A DNA stretch of 9,736 bases from an uncultured Eubacterium sp. (GCA_910584065.1 CAJTZN010000075.1:1-9736), one strand, 5' to 3'. Positions 1-6,520 are shown, numbered from the stretch's first letter. Notes: a model not told the origin generated them from the letters alone. Numbers and translations: made by a program.

Positions 1-218
1 TATCAACCTTCTTCCTTGGGATCCTCTATATTTTTAATTATACAGGAAGCTCCTTACTTAGCTATAATCCTGCAGAATTTGAAAATTCGCAAATATGAGC
101 ACGTTGATCCCTTTTTTGTATGGATTTATTCATTTTTTTAGAGCCATATTTACTTAGCCGGCTTTGATCTTTCAAGAATTCTGAAGATTATAAAAATTAC
201 TTTTAGGTATACAACAAA
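1..218. other. AT-rich intergenic stretch, no gene recognised
   Basis: No reading frame longer than about 25 codons with a credible ribosome binding site is visible on either strand. The 9-mer TTACTTAGC occurs twice (54-62 and 150-158) without further similarity around the copies. On the minus strand this stretch would be the leader of the transcript from the promoter at 219-247, running off the left edge of the window. It may be the remnant of a lost gene or the untranslated leader of a gene outside the window. I see no tRNA, riboswitch or insertion-sequence end that I can name. Confidence 0.5.
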
Positions 219-247
219 ATTATAGCACAAACAATATACTATTACAA
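219..247 (-). promoter_or_regulatory. Candidate leftward sigma-A promoter
   Basis: Read on the minus strand, TTGTAA (plus 242-247) is followed by 17 bases and then TATAAT (plus 219-224): a perfect -10 box, a 4/6 -35 box and ideal spacing. It faces the left edge of the window, so any gene it serves lies outside. An 11-bp inverted repeat (233-243 and 261-271) overlaps its -35 box. In DNA this AT-rich, promoter-like matches also arise by chance, so the call rests on the spacing and the overlapping operator-like repeat. Confidence 0.4.
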
Positions 248-271
248 ATACTTTTTAAGAAATAGTATATT
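233..271. repeat. 11-bp perfect inverted repeat overlapping the leftward promoter
   Basis: AATATACTATT at 233-243 and its exact complement AATAGTATATT at 261-271 are separated by 17 bases. The left arm covers the last bases of the candidate leftward -35 box. No T-run follows on either strand, which argues against a terminator and leaves a repressor-binding site or a chance AT-rich palindrome. A second short inverted pair, GAAGTT (297-302) and AACTTC (320-325), lies nearby with no evident role. Confidence 0.4.
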
Positions 272-400
272 AAAAAGCTAATAAAAAGAGGTATTTGAAG
301 TTTTGGGCACAAAAAAGTGAACTTCTGGACATGTCTCCGGATAAAACCTATAGTTCCTATGTTTATGTTATAACAAGAAAGGGAAGACTCCAGGATGAAG

Positions 401-437
401 ATTTATTAGCACTCGGCCTTGACGAGTGCTAATAAAT
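401..437. promoter_or_regulatory. CIRCE operator (HrcA binding site)
   Basis: TTAGCACTC (406-414), nine bases, then GAGTGCTAA (424-432) matches the CIRCE consensus at every position. The symmetry continues outward to 14-bp arms (401-414 and 424-437). CIRCE is bound as inverted-repeat DNA by the heat-shock repressor HrcA, whose activity depends on GroEL, so clpB here should be derepressed on protein-folding stress. The operator overlaps the promoter: the -35 box starts in its central spacer and the right arm fills most of the -35/-10 spacer. HrcA binding would therefore exclude RNA polymerase directly. Confidence 0.96.
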
Positions 438-447
438 GTGATATAAC
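419..447 (+). promoter_or_regulatory. clpB sigma-A promoter within CIRCE
   Basis: TTGACG (419-424), 17 bases, TATAAC (442-447): five of six consensus bases in each box with the optimal spacing. Transcription would begin near 453-456. An ATG at 457 would then be almost leaderless, which supports the downstream clpB start at 493. Confidence 0.85.
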
Positions 448-479
448 ATTACTAAGATGATACTTAGTTCGTTTTCAGA

Positions 480-487
480 AAGGGTGA
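480..487 (+). promoter_or_regulatory. clpB ribosome binding site
   Basis: AAGGGTGA lies just before two consecutive ATG codons at 490 and 493. The purine-rich core is better spaced for 493 than for 490, and the in-frame ATG at 457 has no comparable site. This decides the start used for clpB. Confidence 0.6.
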
Positions 488-492
488 AGATG

Positions 493-3054
493 ATGAATAT
501 TACAAAATTTACGCAGAGATCTGTCGAAATACTGAATAATCTGGAAAAGATCGCATATGATTTCGGAGCGCAGGAGATCGTGCAGGAACATCTGCTGTAC
601 GGGATGCTGACGGTGGAAGACAGCCTGTTGAAAAAGCTGGTTGAGAAAATGGACATTGACAGCGATGTATTTCAGGCCCAGGTCGAGGGGCTGGTGAGGA
701 AGCGCCCGCAGGTGAGTGGCGGCCAGGTGTATATCGGCGAGCAGTTAAATAAGGTACTTGTCTATGCAGAAAATGAGGCGAAGGCGCTGGGAGATGAGTA
801 TGTTTCGGTCGAGCATCTGTTTCTCAGCCTGCTGCGCAAGCCGTCGAAGGAGGTCAAGCAGCTGTTCGCAGATTTCCAGATCGACCGGGAACGCTTTTTG
901 CAGGCCCTCTCTAAGATCCGCGGGAACCAGAAGGTGACGACCGACAATCCGGAGGCGGTGTACGACAGCCTGAGCAAATACGGCTATGATCTCGTGGAGA
1001 GAGCCAGGCAGCAGAAACTGGATCCGGTCATCGGACGGGATTCGGAAATACGGAATATGATCCGCATCTTGTCCCGAAAGACGAAAAATAACCCGGTGAT
1101 GATCGGAGAACCGGGTGTCGGGAAAACGGCGGCGGTCGAGGGACTCGCCCAGCGGATCGTGCGCGGCGATGTGCCGGACGCGCTGAAAGATAAGCAGATC
1201 TTCGCGCTGGATATGGGGTCTCTCGTCGCCGGCGCAAAGTACAGGGGGGAGTTTGAAGAACGTCTGAAGGCTGTTTTGCAGGAAGTCAAGGAGAGTGATG
1301 GGAAGATCATTTTGTTTGTCGATGAGCTCCATACGATCGTCGGCGCAGGGAAAACGGACGGCGCGATGGACGCAGGCAATATGCTGAAGCCGATGTTAGC
1401 GCGCGGGGAACTGCATTGTATCGGGGCGACGACACTTGATGAGTACCGTATGTATATCGAAAAAGACGCCGCGTTGGAGCGGAGGTTCCAGCCGGTCATT
1501 GTCGATGAGCCGACGGTGGAAGATACGATCTCGATCCTGCGCGGACTGAAAGATCGCTATGAGGTGTTCCACGGGGTGAAGATCATGGACGCCGCGCTCG
1601 TAAGTGCCGCCGTTTTGTCAAACCGCTACATTTCCGACCGTTTTCTGCCGGATAAGGCGATCGACCTCGTCGATGAGGCGTGCGCCCTGATCAAAACCGA
1701 ACTCGATTCCATGCCGACCGAGCTCGATGACGTGCAGCGGCACATCATGCAGCTGGAGATTGAAGAGGCGGCACTGAAAAAGGAAACCGACAGCCTGAGC
1801 AAGGATCGTCTGGAGAACCTGCAGAAGGAATTGGCCGAGTTAAGGGAGGAATTTTCCGGCGCGAAGGCGAAGTGGGATAATGAAAAGAATGCGGTGGAAA
1901 AGATACACGGATTAAAGGCTGAGCTGGAAGAAGTTAATAATCAGATCGAGGCGGCGAAAAACAGCTACGATTTGGAAAAAGCGGCACAGCTGCAGTATGG
2001 CGATCTGCCGAGGATCACGAAACAGCTGGAAGAGGCAGAAGAAAAGGCGAAGCACAGCGATCAGTCGATGGTGCATGAGAGCGTGTCGGAGGAGGAGATC
2101 GCGAAGATCGTCTCGCGCTGGACGGGCATTCCGGTGGCAAAGCTGACCGAATCGGAGAGAAATAAGACGCTGCATCTGGACGAGGCGCTGCACAAAAGAG
2201 TCGTCGGCCAGGATGAGGGCGTGACAAAGGTGACGGAGGCGATACTCCGCTCGAAGGCGGGCATTAAAGATCCCGATAAACCGATCGGTTCCTTTTTGTT
2301 CATGGGACCGACCGGCGTGGGAAAAACAGAGCTGGCAAAGAGCCTGGCCCAGAACCTGTTTGACAATGAGCAGAACATGGTGCGCATTGATATGAGCGAG
2401 TATATGGAAAAGCATTCGGTGTCCAGGCTGATCGGAGCTCCTCCGGGATATGTCGGCTATGAGGAGGGCGGCCAGCTGACGGAGGCGGTCCGCCGAAAAC
2501 CGTATTCGGTTGTCCTCTTTGACGAAATTGAAAAGGCGCACCCGGATGTGTTCAATGTATTCCTGCAGATACTCGACGACGGCCGGGTGACGGATTCCAA
2601 AGGTCGGACCGTGGATTTCAAAAATACGATCCTTATCATGACGTCCAATCTCGGGGCGGAGTTTTTGTTGGATGGGATCGGAGAGGATGGGTCAATCCGG
2701 CCGGAAGCGGAAAATCTTGTGATGGATAAACTGCGTATGAGCTTCAAACCGGAATTTTTGAACCGTCTGGATGAAATTATCATGTTCAAGCCGCTGACGA
2801 GGGACAATATCCGGGGCATTATTGATCTTTTGGTGGCAGATCTGAACCGCCGCCTGTCGGAGAGGGAACTGTCGGTAGAACTGACGGACGGCGCGAAGGA
2901 AAAGATCGTGGAACATGCGTATGAGCCGGCCTACGGCGCCAGACCGCTAAAACGGTATATCCAGAAACACGTGGAGACGCTTTTGGCTAAAAAGATACTG
3001 GCGGATGAGCTTCATGCCGGCGAGACGTTTGTCATTGATGCGGATGCTTTTTGA
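493..3054 (+). CDS. clpB: ATP-dependent disaggregase ClpB
   Basis: An 853-residue Hsp100/ClpB chaperone, a ring-forming AAA+ ATPase that pulls polypeptides out of cytoplasmic aggregates together with DnaK/DnaJ/GrpE. From the start at 493 the order is Clp N-terminal double repeat (about 1-145), AAA domain 1 with Walker A GEPGVGKT at 205-212 and Walker B ILFVDELHT, the long coiled-coil middle domain (about 390-525) that marks ClpB rather than ClpA or ClpC, then AAA domain 2 with Walker A GPTGVGKT at 605-612 and Walker B VVLFDEIEKAH. It ends with the D2-small domain (GARPLKRYIQ). Length and motifs are normal for the family and nothing is broken. No ClpP-docking IGF/L loop is apparent, as expected for a disaggregase. 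The start MNITKF matches typical clostridial ClpB; upstream ATGs at 457 and 490 are in frame but less favoured. Transcription is monocistronic and controlled by CIRCE/HrcA. Confidence 0.97.
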   Translation: MNITKFTQRSVEILNNLEKIAYDFGAQEIVQEHLLYGMLTVEDSLLKKLVEKMDIDSDVFQAQVEGLVRKRPQVSGGQVYIGEQLNKVLVYAENEAKALGDEYVSVEHLFLSLLRKPSKEVKQLFADFQIDRERFLQALSKIRGNQKVTTDNPEAVYDSLSKYGYDLVERARQQKLDPVIGRDSEIRNMIRILSRKTKNNPVMIGEPGVGKTAAVEGLAQRIVRGDVPDALKDKQIFALDMGSLVAGAKYRGEFEERLKAVLQEVKESDGKIILFVDELHTIVGAGKTDGAMDAGNMLKPMLARGELHCIGATTLDEYRMYIEKDAALERRFQPVIVDEPTVEDTISILRGLKDRYEVFHGVKIMDAALVSAAVLSNRYISDRFLPDKAIDLVDEACALIKTELDSMPTELDDVQRHIMQLEIEEAALKKETDSLSKDRLENLQKELAELREEFSGAKAKWDNEKNAVEKIHGLKAELEEVNNQIEAAKNSYDLEKAAQLQYGDLPRITKQLEEAEEKAKHSDQSMVHESVSEEEIAKIVSRWTGIPVAKLTESERNKTLHLDEALHKRVVGQDEGVTKVTEAILRSKAGIKDPDKPIGSFLFMGPTGVGKTELAKSLAQNLFDNEQNMVRIDMSEYMEKHSVSRLIGAPPGYVGYEEGGQLTEAVRRKPYSVVLFDEIEKAHPDVFNVFLQILDDGRVTDSKGRTVDFKNTILIMTSNLGAEFLLDGIGEDGSIRPEAENLVMDKLRMSFKPEFLNRLDEIIMFKPLTRDNIRGIIDLLVADLNRRLSERELSVELTDGAKEKIVEHAYEPAYGARPLKRYIQKHVETLLAKKILADELHAGETFVIDADAF

Positions 3055-3078
3055 TGCAGGCATTGCGGTAAAACAGAA

Positions 3079-3175
3079 GGGGCTGTCGAGAAATGGATTT
3101 TCCATACTGGATATTGGTATTCGTAAGATAACAAAAACAATATCTTGTTGAAATTTTCTATTTCCCGACAGCCCC
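3079..3175. repeat. 97-bp element with 16-bp terminal inverted repeats (MITE-like)
   Basis: The same structure seen as DNA: near-perfect 16-bp terminal inverted repeats around a short AT-rich non-coding core. GGGGCTGTC ends resemble terminal repeats of some Bacillota insertion sequences, but also common Clostridia terminator stems. No target-site duplication is evident (left flank ACAGAA, right flank ATTTTT), so mobility is not shown. Confidence 0.4.
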
Positions 3176-3182
3176 ATTTTTT
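3079..3182 (+). terminator. Long-stem terminator between clpB and the chemoreceptor gene
   Basis: GGGGCTGTCGAGAAAT (3079-3094) pairs with ATTTCCCGACAGCCCC (3160-3175), 15 of 16 positions, followed at once by six T (3177-3182). It sits 25 bp after clpB and 5 bp before the converging chemoreceptor stop codon, so it can end clpB transcription. The reverse direction has a weaker T-rich stretch after the stem. The 65-nt interior is unusually long for a terminator and contains its own small hairpin, AAGATA (3125-3130) with TATCTT (3141-3146). Confidence 0.7.
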
Positions 3183-3187
3183 CATAT

Positions 3188-4549
3188 TTAGCTATGCTGC
3201 ACGCCTTGCAGTATTTGTTCCAGATCGGCGATCAGTTCTTTGGAATAGTTTGCGGCCTCCCGATAGACTTGTTCCGCCTCGAAAAAGGAGCCGTTTTTTA
3301 AGGCTTCAATGATTGTGGCGCCGTAACGGTGAAATCGCTTGTGCTTCATTTCCAGCGCGTCCCATACGGGAAGGATCCGGGGGAACCGGGGCCTCATCGA
3401 GTAGTAGAAATGACCGAAGCCGCATTTGGAAGAATCGAGCTGCAGCGGGGTGACCGTTCGCGAATCAACCATGTTCTTCAGATTTTGCAGCCAGGTCTGA
3501 TGAGCAGTGATTGCGTTCCGCACATATTTGGAGAATTCCGTGTTGTCCAGATGGAAAAAGGCATCTTCTGACATGGAGCCCATTTGTTTCACTGAGTCGT
3601 CCAGTGTTTTTTCGATGTCAATGACAGGTTCGACTGCCTTTTTCAGATCCGCGCTGACCTGGTTCATAAAATCGGTGCTCGTCCGGAGCTGATGTTCCAT
3701 CGCCACCATGGAGCTTGTGATATTTTCACTCACGGAAGCGATAGAATGGACGGAATCGTTGATTTTTGAAACGCGCTGCTGGCTTTCCATGTTCAGATCG
3801 CAGACGCAGTTGATCTTATCTGACATTTCTCCGAGTGAGTCCACGGTTTTGGCGGCGCTTTTAACACTTTTTTCTGAAGCTTCCTTGATTGTTTCTACAA
3901 ACTGTTCCATATTGTTCGTTAATTTCTGGGTTTCGCCGGCTAAAGTACGGATTTCGTCGGCCACGACGGCAAATCCCTCACCGGCTTTTCCCGCCCGTGC
4001 CGCCTCGATGGAGGCGTTTAATGCGAGCAGATTTGTCTGCAGGGATATGTTGTTGATCTCGTTGATCACATCGCTTATGTATTCAAGGATCTGGAGCAGT
4101 TTGTCCATATCTTTCTGTAGTTCCGTAGATACCCCGATCGTCTGTCCTGAGAGATCGCGGATCGTCGTCAGTTCTTCCTGTCCCCTTTGGATCTTTTCAA
4201 ATATATCCGTGGTATCGGATGAGACATCGACGATCGTATTTGTCAGCTCTTCGTGCTGGTTATTGGCGCGGCCGGAAAGATTGTCAGAGGAGCCGTAGAT
4301 CGTTTCCGTAGCGTGCGCTACATTTTGCGCGATCTCCACGATCTTATCCGTCTGGTACTGCATCGTCAGGTCGAGAGAACTGATCTGCATAACGGCCTTG
4401 ATATTTTTGTCAAATATTTCTCCAAATTGCTTTCTCCCATTTTGCAGCCGCTGATAAATGTTACGTAGGTCCGGTTCTTTCGCGTAATCAGCTTCCTTTA
4501 ATTCAGAAACTGCTTTTACAAGCGCTGACTTACTCGTTTTTAATGCCAT
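3188..4549 (-). CDS. Soluble methyl-accepting chemotaxis protein with C-terminal CZB domain
   Basis: A 453-residue cytoplasmic chemoreceptor. There is no hydrophobic segment long enough for a membrane helix and no HAMP domain. The N-terminal half is helical, and residues about 70-300 form the MCP signalling coiled coil. Its conserved hairpin tip, about 176-202 (NASIEAARAGKAGEGFAVVA, then DEIR), is the site that contacts CheW and CheA. Residues about 330-420 match the chemoreceptor zinc-binding (CZB) domain: His350, Cys376 in a CGFGHFYY motif, and His403 and His407 in KHKRFH fit the family's 3His/1Cys zinc site. CZB domains in other bacteria sense zinc or oxidants such as hypochlorous acid; the ligand here is unknown. 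AAGGAGATG sits 7 nt before the ATG. The gene stands alone, converging on clpB. No che or flagellar gene is nearby, so it presumably feeds a chemosensory array encoded elsewhere. Confidence 0.92.
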   Translation of the reverse strand: MALKTSKSALVKAVSELKEADYAKEPDLRNIYQRLQNGRKQFGEIFDKNIKAVMQISSLDLTMQYQTDKIVEIAQNVAHATETIYGSSDNLSGRANNQHEELTNTIVDVSSDTTDIFEKIQRGQEELTTIRDLSGQTIGVSTELQKDMDKLLQILEYISDVINEINNISLQTNLLALNASIEAARAGKAGEGFAVVADEIRTLAGETQKLTNNMEQFVETIKEASEKSVKSAAKTVDSLGEMSDKINCVCDLNMESQQRVSKINDSVHSIASVSENITSSMVAMEHQLRTSTDFMNQVSADLKKAVEPVIDIEKTLDDSVKQMGSMSEDAFFHLDNTEFSKYVRNAITAHQTWLQNLKNMVDSRTVTPLQLDSSKCGFGHFYYSMRPRFPRILPVWDALEMKHKRFHRYGATIIEALKNGSFFEAEQVYREAANYSKELIADLEQILQGVQHS

Positions 4550-4589
4550 AGGTCATCTCCTTTTTGTAATGGTTTCCGCAGCGGGCAGA

Positions 4590-4660
4590 TCAATATGCAC
4601 CGCCTCCGCAGATGTCAAAAGTATATACTTTCATGATAAGGGATTTTCTACATTTTGCAA
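4590..4660 (-). promoter_or_regulatory. Candidate promoter region of the chemoreceptor gene
   Basis: Two overlapping minus-strand possibilities exist. One is TTGCAA (plus 4655-4660), 16 bases, TATCAT (4633-4638). The other is a perfect -35 TTGACA (plus 4613-4618), 17 bases, with a poor -10 TATTGA (4590-4595). No convincing sigma-28 (flagellar) promoter was found. I favour the upstream pair for its better -10 box, with low certainty. Confidence 0.35.
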
Positions 4661-4736
4661 GCTTTTTTTGAAAAATTTTAATGGTTATTTTTGTGAATAT
4701 TCTGCAGGGCGGGTTTTTGCGGGGAGTGTTGTGGAT

Positions 4737-4777
4737 AAAAAGAGAAAAGGGGGGAAGCTGATCGCACAGTTTCCCCC
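4737..4777 (-). terminator. Rho-independent terminator after cotJC
   Basis: On the minus strand the stem formed by plus 4767-4777 and 4750-4760 (GGGGGAA and CTG arms, one C/A mismatch, 6-nt loop) is followed by the T-rich run TTTTCTCTTTTT. It begins 13 bp past the cotJC stop codon and separates that gene from the chemoreceptor promoter. It is intact although cotJC has lost its 5' end. Confidence 0.75.
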
Positions 4778-4789
4778 GCTGCTTTTTTG

Positions 4790-5311
4790 TTATTTACAGA
4801 ATTGTTTATCGAAATCAGGGTTGAACGCATAATAATTTTTGCTGTTCAGGTCATCCAAAACGAGGCGGAGTCCTTCACCGAAGCGCTGGTAGTGTACGAT
4901 CTCACGTTCGCGCAGATAGCGGATCGGGTCACACACTTCCGGATCTTTTACGAGGCGCAGTATGTTGTCGTACGTGAGGCGCGCTTTCTGTTCTGCAGCC
5001 ATATCCTCGTGCAGATCCGCGATCGGATCCCCGGTGGACTGGATCATCGATGCGCTCCACGGCTCACCGGAAGCCGCCTGCGGCCAAAGGCCGATCGTGT
5101 GGTCGATATAGTAGGGGGCGAAGCCCTGTTCCTGGAGTTCATCGGCCGTCAGGTTTTTCGTGAGCTGGTGGATGATGGCGCAGACGATTTCCATGTGGGC
5201 GAGTTCTTCGGTACCGATATCGGTCAGGACACCTGCTACTTTGCGGTTGGTATTGGAATAGCGCTGGGAAAGGTAGCGCATGGCAGCGCCTACTTCGCCA
5301 TCGGGTCCTCC
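4790..5311 (-). pseudogene. cotJC: 5'-truncated cotJC (spore-coat manganese-catalase family)
   Basis: The open frame from 5311 down to the TAA at 4790 encodes 173 residues of the CotJC/manganese-catalase family. It starts abruptly with GGPDGEVGAAMRYLSQRY, a motif that in intact CotJC lies about 30 residues inside the protein. All dimetal ligands expected for the fold are present: Glu in GGPDGE, Glu and His in TEELAHME, Glu in AAEQKA, and His in REREIVHYQRF. The missing part is the N-terminal segment (normally resembling W-x-YEKKLQYP). Immediately upstream in frame is a TAA (5312-5314), then unrelated sequence and the terminator of another operon. The first internal ATG, at 5281, has no ribosome binding site and would drop the first metal ligand, so the piece is probably not translated as it stands. 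CotJC is an inner spore-coat component expressed in the mother cell. Best reading: the 3' half of a gene split by an integrated element, restorable by excision; an old deletion is the alternative. Confidence 0.8.
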
Positions 5312-5320
5312 TTATTGCAG
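5300..5320. other. Probable element/chromosome junction (att site) within cotJC
   Basis: On the minus strand cotJC similarity begins at GGAGGACCCGAT (plus 5300-5311). The codons just before are CAA TAA, where intact family members usually encode a Gln-Tyr or similar pair before Gly-Gly. The crossover therefore probably lies within or next to 5309-5317. Large serine recombinases exchange at a 2-bp core inside short sites, so no long direct repeat is expected and the exact bases cannot be fixed without the other end. Confidence 0.55.
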
Positions 5321-5340
5321 ATAGGGATATACAATCAATA

Positions 5341-5372
5341 ATACAAAAGAAAGCAGTCAAAAGACCGCTTTC
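5341..5372 (-). terminator. Terminator of the toxin-antitoxin operon
   Basis: Read on the minus strand, GAAAGCGGTC, loop TTTT and GACTGCTTTC form a 10-bp stem with one G-U pair, followed by TTTTGTATT. It lies 11 bp past the relE stop codon and ends at most about 25 bp before the cotJC junction, insulating the cotJC remnant from the operon. Confidence 0.8.
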
Positions 5373-5383
5373 CATCTTTTAGC

Positions 5384-5638
5384 CTACAACCTTTTATACA
5401 CATCGCCCCGATTATTTATAGTTTCTATATCAATCAAGCGTATAGTCTCATCAATTGTATACAAAATTCTGCAATCACCAACACGCATACGGTACAGATT
5501 ATGGCCTTTCAGTTTTTTGATATCCGTTCCGCCTGGTAATTTGTAAATTGCTTTATAAAGGCGTAAACGTTTATTCTTGTCCTGTTTGTCAAGAAATTTT
5601 TGCGCTTCTTTTTCAAAAACTATTTTATAAGTCTTCAT
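5384..5638 (-). CDS. RelE/ParE-superfamily toxin
   Basis: An 84-residue basic protein of the RelE/ParE toxin fold. RelE-type members cleave mRNA on the ribosome, whereas ParE-type members poison gyrase; the sequence alone does not decide which. Visible family marks are the YRMRVGDCRILY strand pair (residues 49-60) with Arg50, Arg52 and Arg58, and the C-terminal IETINNRGDVYKRL with Arg77 and Tyr81. The RelE-like pattern of basic residues plus a C-terminal Tyr favours an mRNA interferase. The ATG at 5636-5638 overlaps the end of the upstream antitoxin by 14 bp, with GAGGG as a modest ribosome binding site inside that gene, so translation is probably coupled. It is the last gene of the operon and is followed by a strong terminator. 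Confidence 0.88.
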   Translation of the reverse strand: MKTYKIVFEKEAQKFLDKQDKNKRLRLYKAIYKLPGGTDIKKLKGHNLYRMRVGDCRILYTIDETIRLIDIETINNRGDVYKRL

Positions 5639-5852
5639 AGGTCAGTCCCTCTTTCTCGAGTAGTTCATCAAGGGATATTACCGAACCGTCATTATTGGCA
5701 GTTGCATCCGCGATCATTTTTAAATCCCATTCGTCCGGCTCCACTTCTTCTATATCGGTTTTTTCTATGTCTAAAATTAAATTCGCAATATACGCAAGTT
5801 TATATTCCGGAAGCCGGTCAATGACTTGTTTCAAATGTTCTCTATCACTCAA
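5625..5852 (-). CDS. Antitoxin partner of the RelE-family toxin (TTG start)
   Basis: A 75-residue acidic protein lying directly before and overlapping the RelE-family toxin, the usual antitoxin position. The N-terminal helix (LKQVIDRLPEYKLAYIANLI) resembles the short antitoxins paired with RelE in many Clostridia. The C-terminal half is acidic and probably disordered until it wraps the toxin. No clear ribbon-helix-helix or HTH domain is visible, so autoregulatory DNA binding is uncertain. The start codon is TTG (plus 5850-5852): no ATG fits, and GAAAGGAG lies 8 nt upstream (plus 5861-5868). The gene follows hicB by 23 bp with no terminator or promoter between, which places it in the hicA-hicB transcript. 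Confidence 0.82.
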   Translation of the reverse strand: MSDREHLKQVIDRLPEYKLAYIANLILDIEKTDIEEVEPDEWDLKMIADATANNDGSVISLDELLEKEGLTYEDL

Positions 5853-5875
5853 GGCTTATTCTCCTTTCATTTGAT

Positions 5876-6271
5876 TTATTGATGGATTTTTTGAATGAGT
5901 GCTTCCTGGAGAACGGCTGAGAAATTTATGTTTAGTGCCAAAGCTTCTTCGTTTAGCCATTCAGGAATGCTCAATGTTTTTTTTACTGCTTTTGAGTTGT
6001 GTTTGCGTCTGTATTCATCAAGATCGAATTTCACCACAAGCAGAACAGCATCCGGATCAATAATGATGTCTGACGGGGAAGATGGTTTTGGAAGATCTGT
6101 TCCTTCATTCAAACGATCCGTAATACACAGGCCGAGAGAGGATACGGCCATATCATAGGCCTCTTCCAAAGTTTCGCCTTGTGTGAAGCATTCAGGAAAG
6201 TCAGGAAAGGTAATCCAAAACCCTCCTTCTTCTGCAGTATAGAATAGAGCAGGGTAAAATAATTTATTCAT
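5876..6271 (-). CDS. hicB: HicB-family antitoxin
   Basis: A 131-residue HicB antitoxin. Residues about 4-50 form the partial RNase H-like fold typical of HicB (FYPALFYTAEEGGFWITFPD, then FPECFTQGETLEEA), which covers the HicA active site. Residues about 96-130 (VKKTLSIPEWLNEEALALNI, then NFSAVLQEAL) form a ribbon-helix-helix DNA-binding domain. The protein can thus both neutralise HicA and repress the operon, probably through the palindrome in the spacer of the hicA promoter. AGGAGG lies 8 nt before the ATG. It starts 29 bp after hicA, in the toxin-first order usual for this family and opposite to most type II systems. Confidence 0.93.
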   Translation of the reverse strand: MNKLFYPALFYTAEEGGFWITFPDFPECFTQGETLEEAYDMAVSSLGLCITDRLNEGTDLPKPSSPSDIIIDPDAVLLVVKFDLDEYRRKHNSKAVKKTLSIPEWLNEEALALNINFSAVLQEALIQKIHQ

Positions 6272-6300
6272 AAATGAAGCCTCCTGATTCCGGGGAAGGA

Positions 6301-6489
6301 CTATATGAGTCCTGCCTGTTTTAGTATTGCCTGTTCCAACCCTTTTTTCAAATCAGTGCAGTGATAAGGAACGATTACTTGTTTACCAGTTTGGTCATTT
6401 TTCAATTTTATATGAGAACCATTCTGGCTAATGGTTTTAAAACCGTTCTTTTTAAGATATTTTAACATTTCTTTGGATGTCATTGGCAT
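6301..6489 (-). CDS. hicA: HicA-family mRNA interferase toxin
   Basis: A 62-residue HicA toxin with a small dsRBD-like fold. MTSKEMLKYLKKNGFKTISQ leads into NGSHIKLKN, which contains the catalytic His26, followed by the family's VIVPYH strand and a C-terminal helix ending LKQAGL. HicA proteins cleave mRNA and halt translation and growth until HicB is resupplied. The start at 6489 (MPMTSK) is chosen because AGGAG lies 9 nt upstream; an ATG two codons later at 6483 is possible but spaced too far. It is the first gene of a four-gene operon and has a consensus promoter directly upstream. Confidence 0.93.
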   Translation of the reverse strand: MPMTSKEMLKYLKKNGFKTISQNGSHIKLKNDQTGKQVIVPYHCTDLKKGLEQAILKQAGLI

Positions 6490-6520
6490 CTTCAGTATCT
6501 CCTTTCCTTATCCTAAATAT

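Noticed and set aside
1..140. Tiny minus-strand frame of 23 codons (MNKSIQKRDQ...)
   Set aside because: No ribosome binding site, no recognisable similarity and an early stop.
54..158. Direct repeat TTACTTAGC at 54-62 and 150-158 as a mobile-element or iteron signal
   Set aside because: Only two 9-bp copies in AT-rich DNA with unrelated flanks; chance is sufficient.
457..492. Upstream in-frame start for clpB adding 12 residues
   Set aside because: The predicted transcription start is only a few bases before 457, no ribosome binding site precedes it, and family members begin at the MNITKF equivalent.
745..1332. 195-codon open frame on the minus strand within clpB
   Set aside because: It is antisense to a fully conserved ClpB region, has no family resemblance and no ribosome binding site; it results from codon bias in GC-rich coding DNA.
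1912..2541. 209-codon minus-strand open frame within clpB
   Set aside because: Antisense shadow of the ClpB middle domain and second AAA domain, with no protein-like features.
3708..4298. 196-codon plus-strand open frame within the chemoreceptor gene
   Set aside because: Antisense to the conserved signalling domain; low-complexity Ser-rich translation.
4790..5281. Treating the cotJC piece as a complete 163-residue gene starting at ATG 5281
   Set aside because: No ribosome binding site, homology continues upstream of that ATG in the same frame to 5311, and the first metal-ligand Glu would be lost.
4787..5341. 184-codon plus-strand open frame across cotJC and the junction
   Set aside because: Its translation shows no known domain, while the opposite strand encodes a clear CotJC family protein with metal ligands.
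5312..5383. Frameshift rather than insertion as the cause of the cotJC truncation
   Set aside because: None of the three minus-strand frames upstream of 5311 resembles the missing N-terminus, and the space is taken by another operon's terminator and toxin gene.
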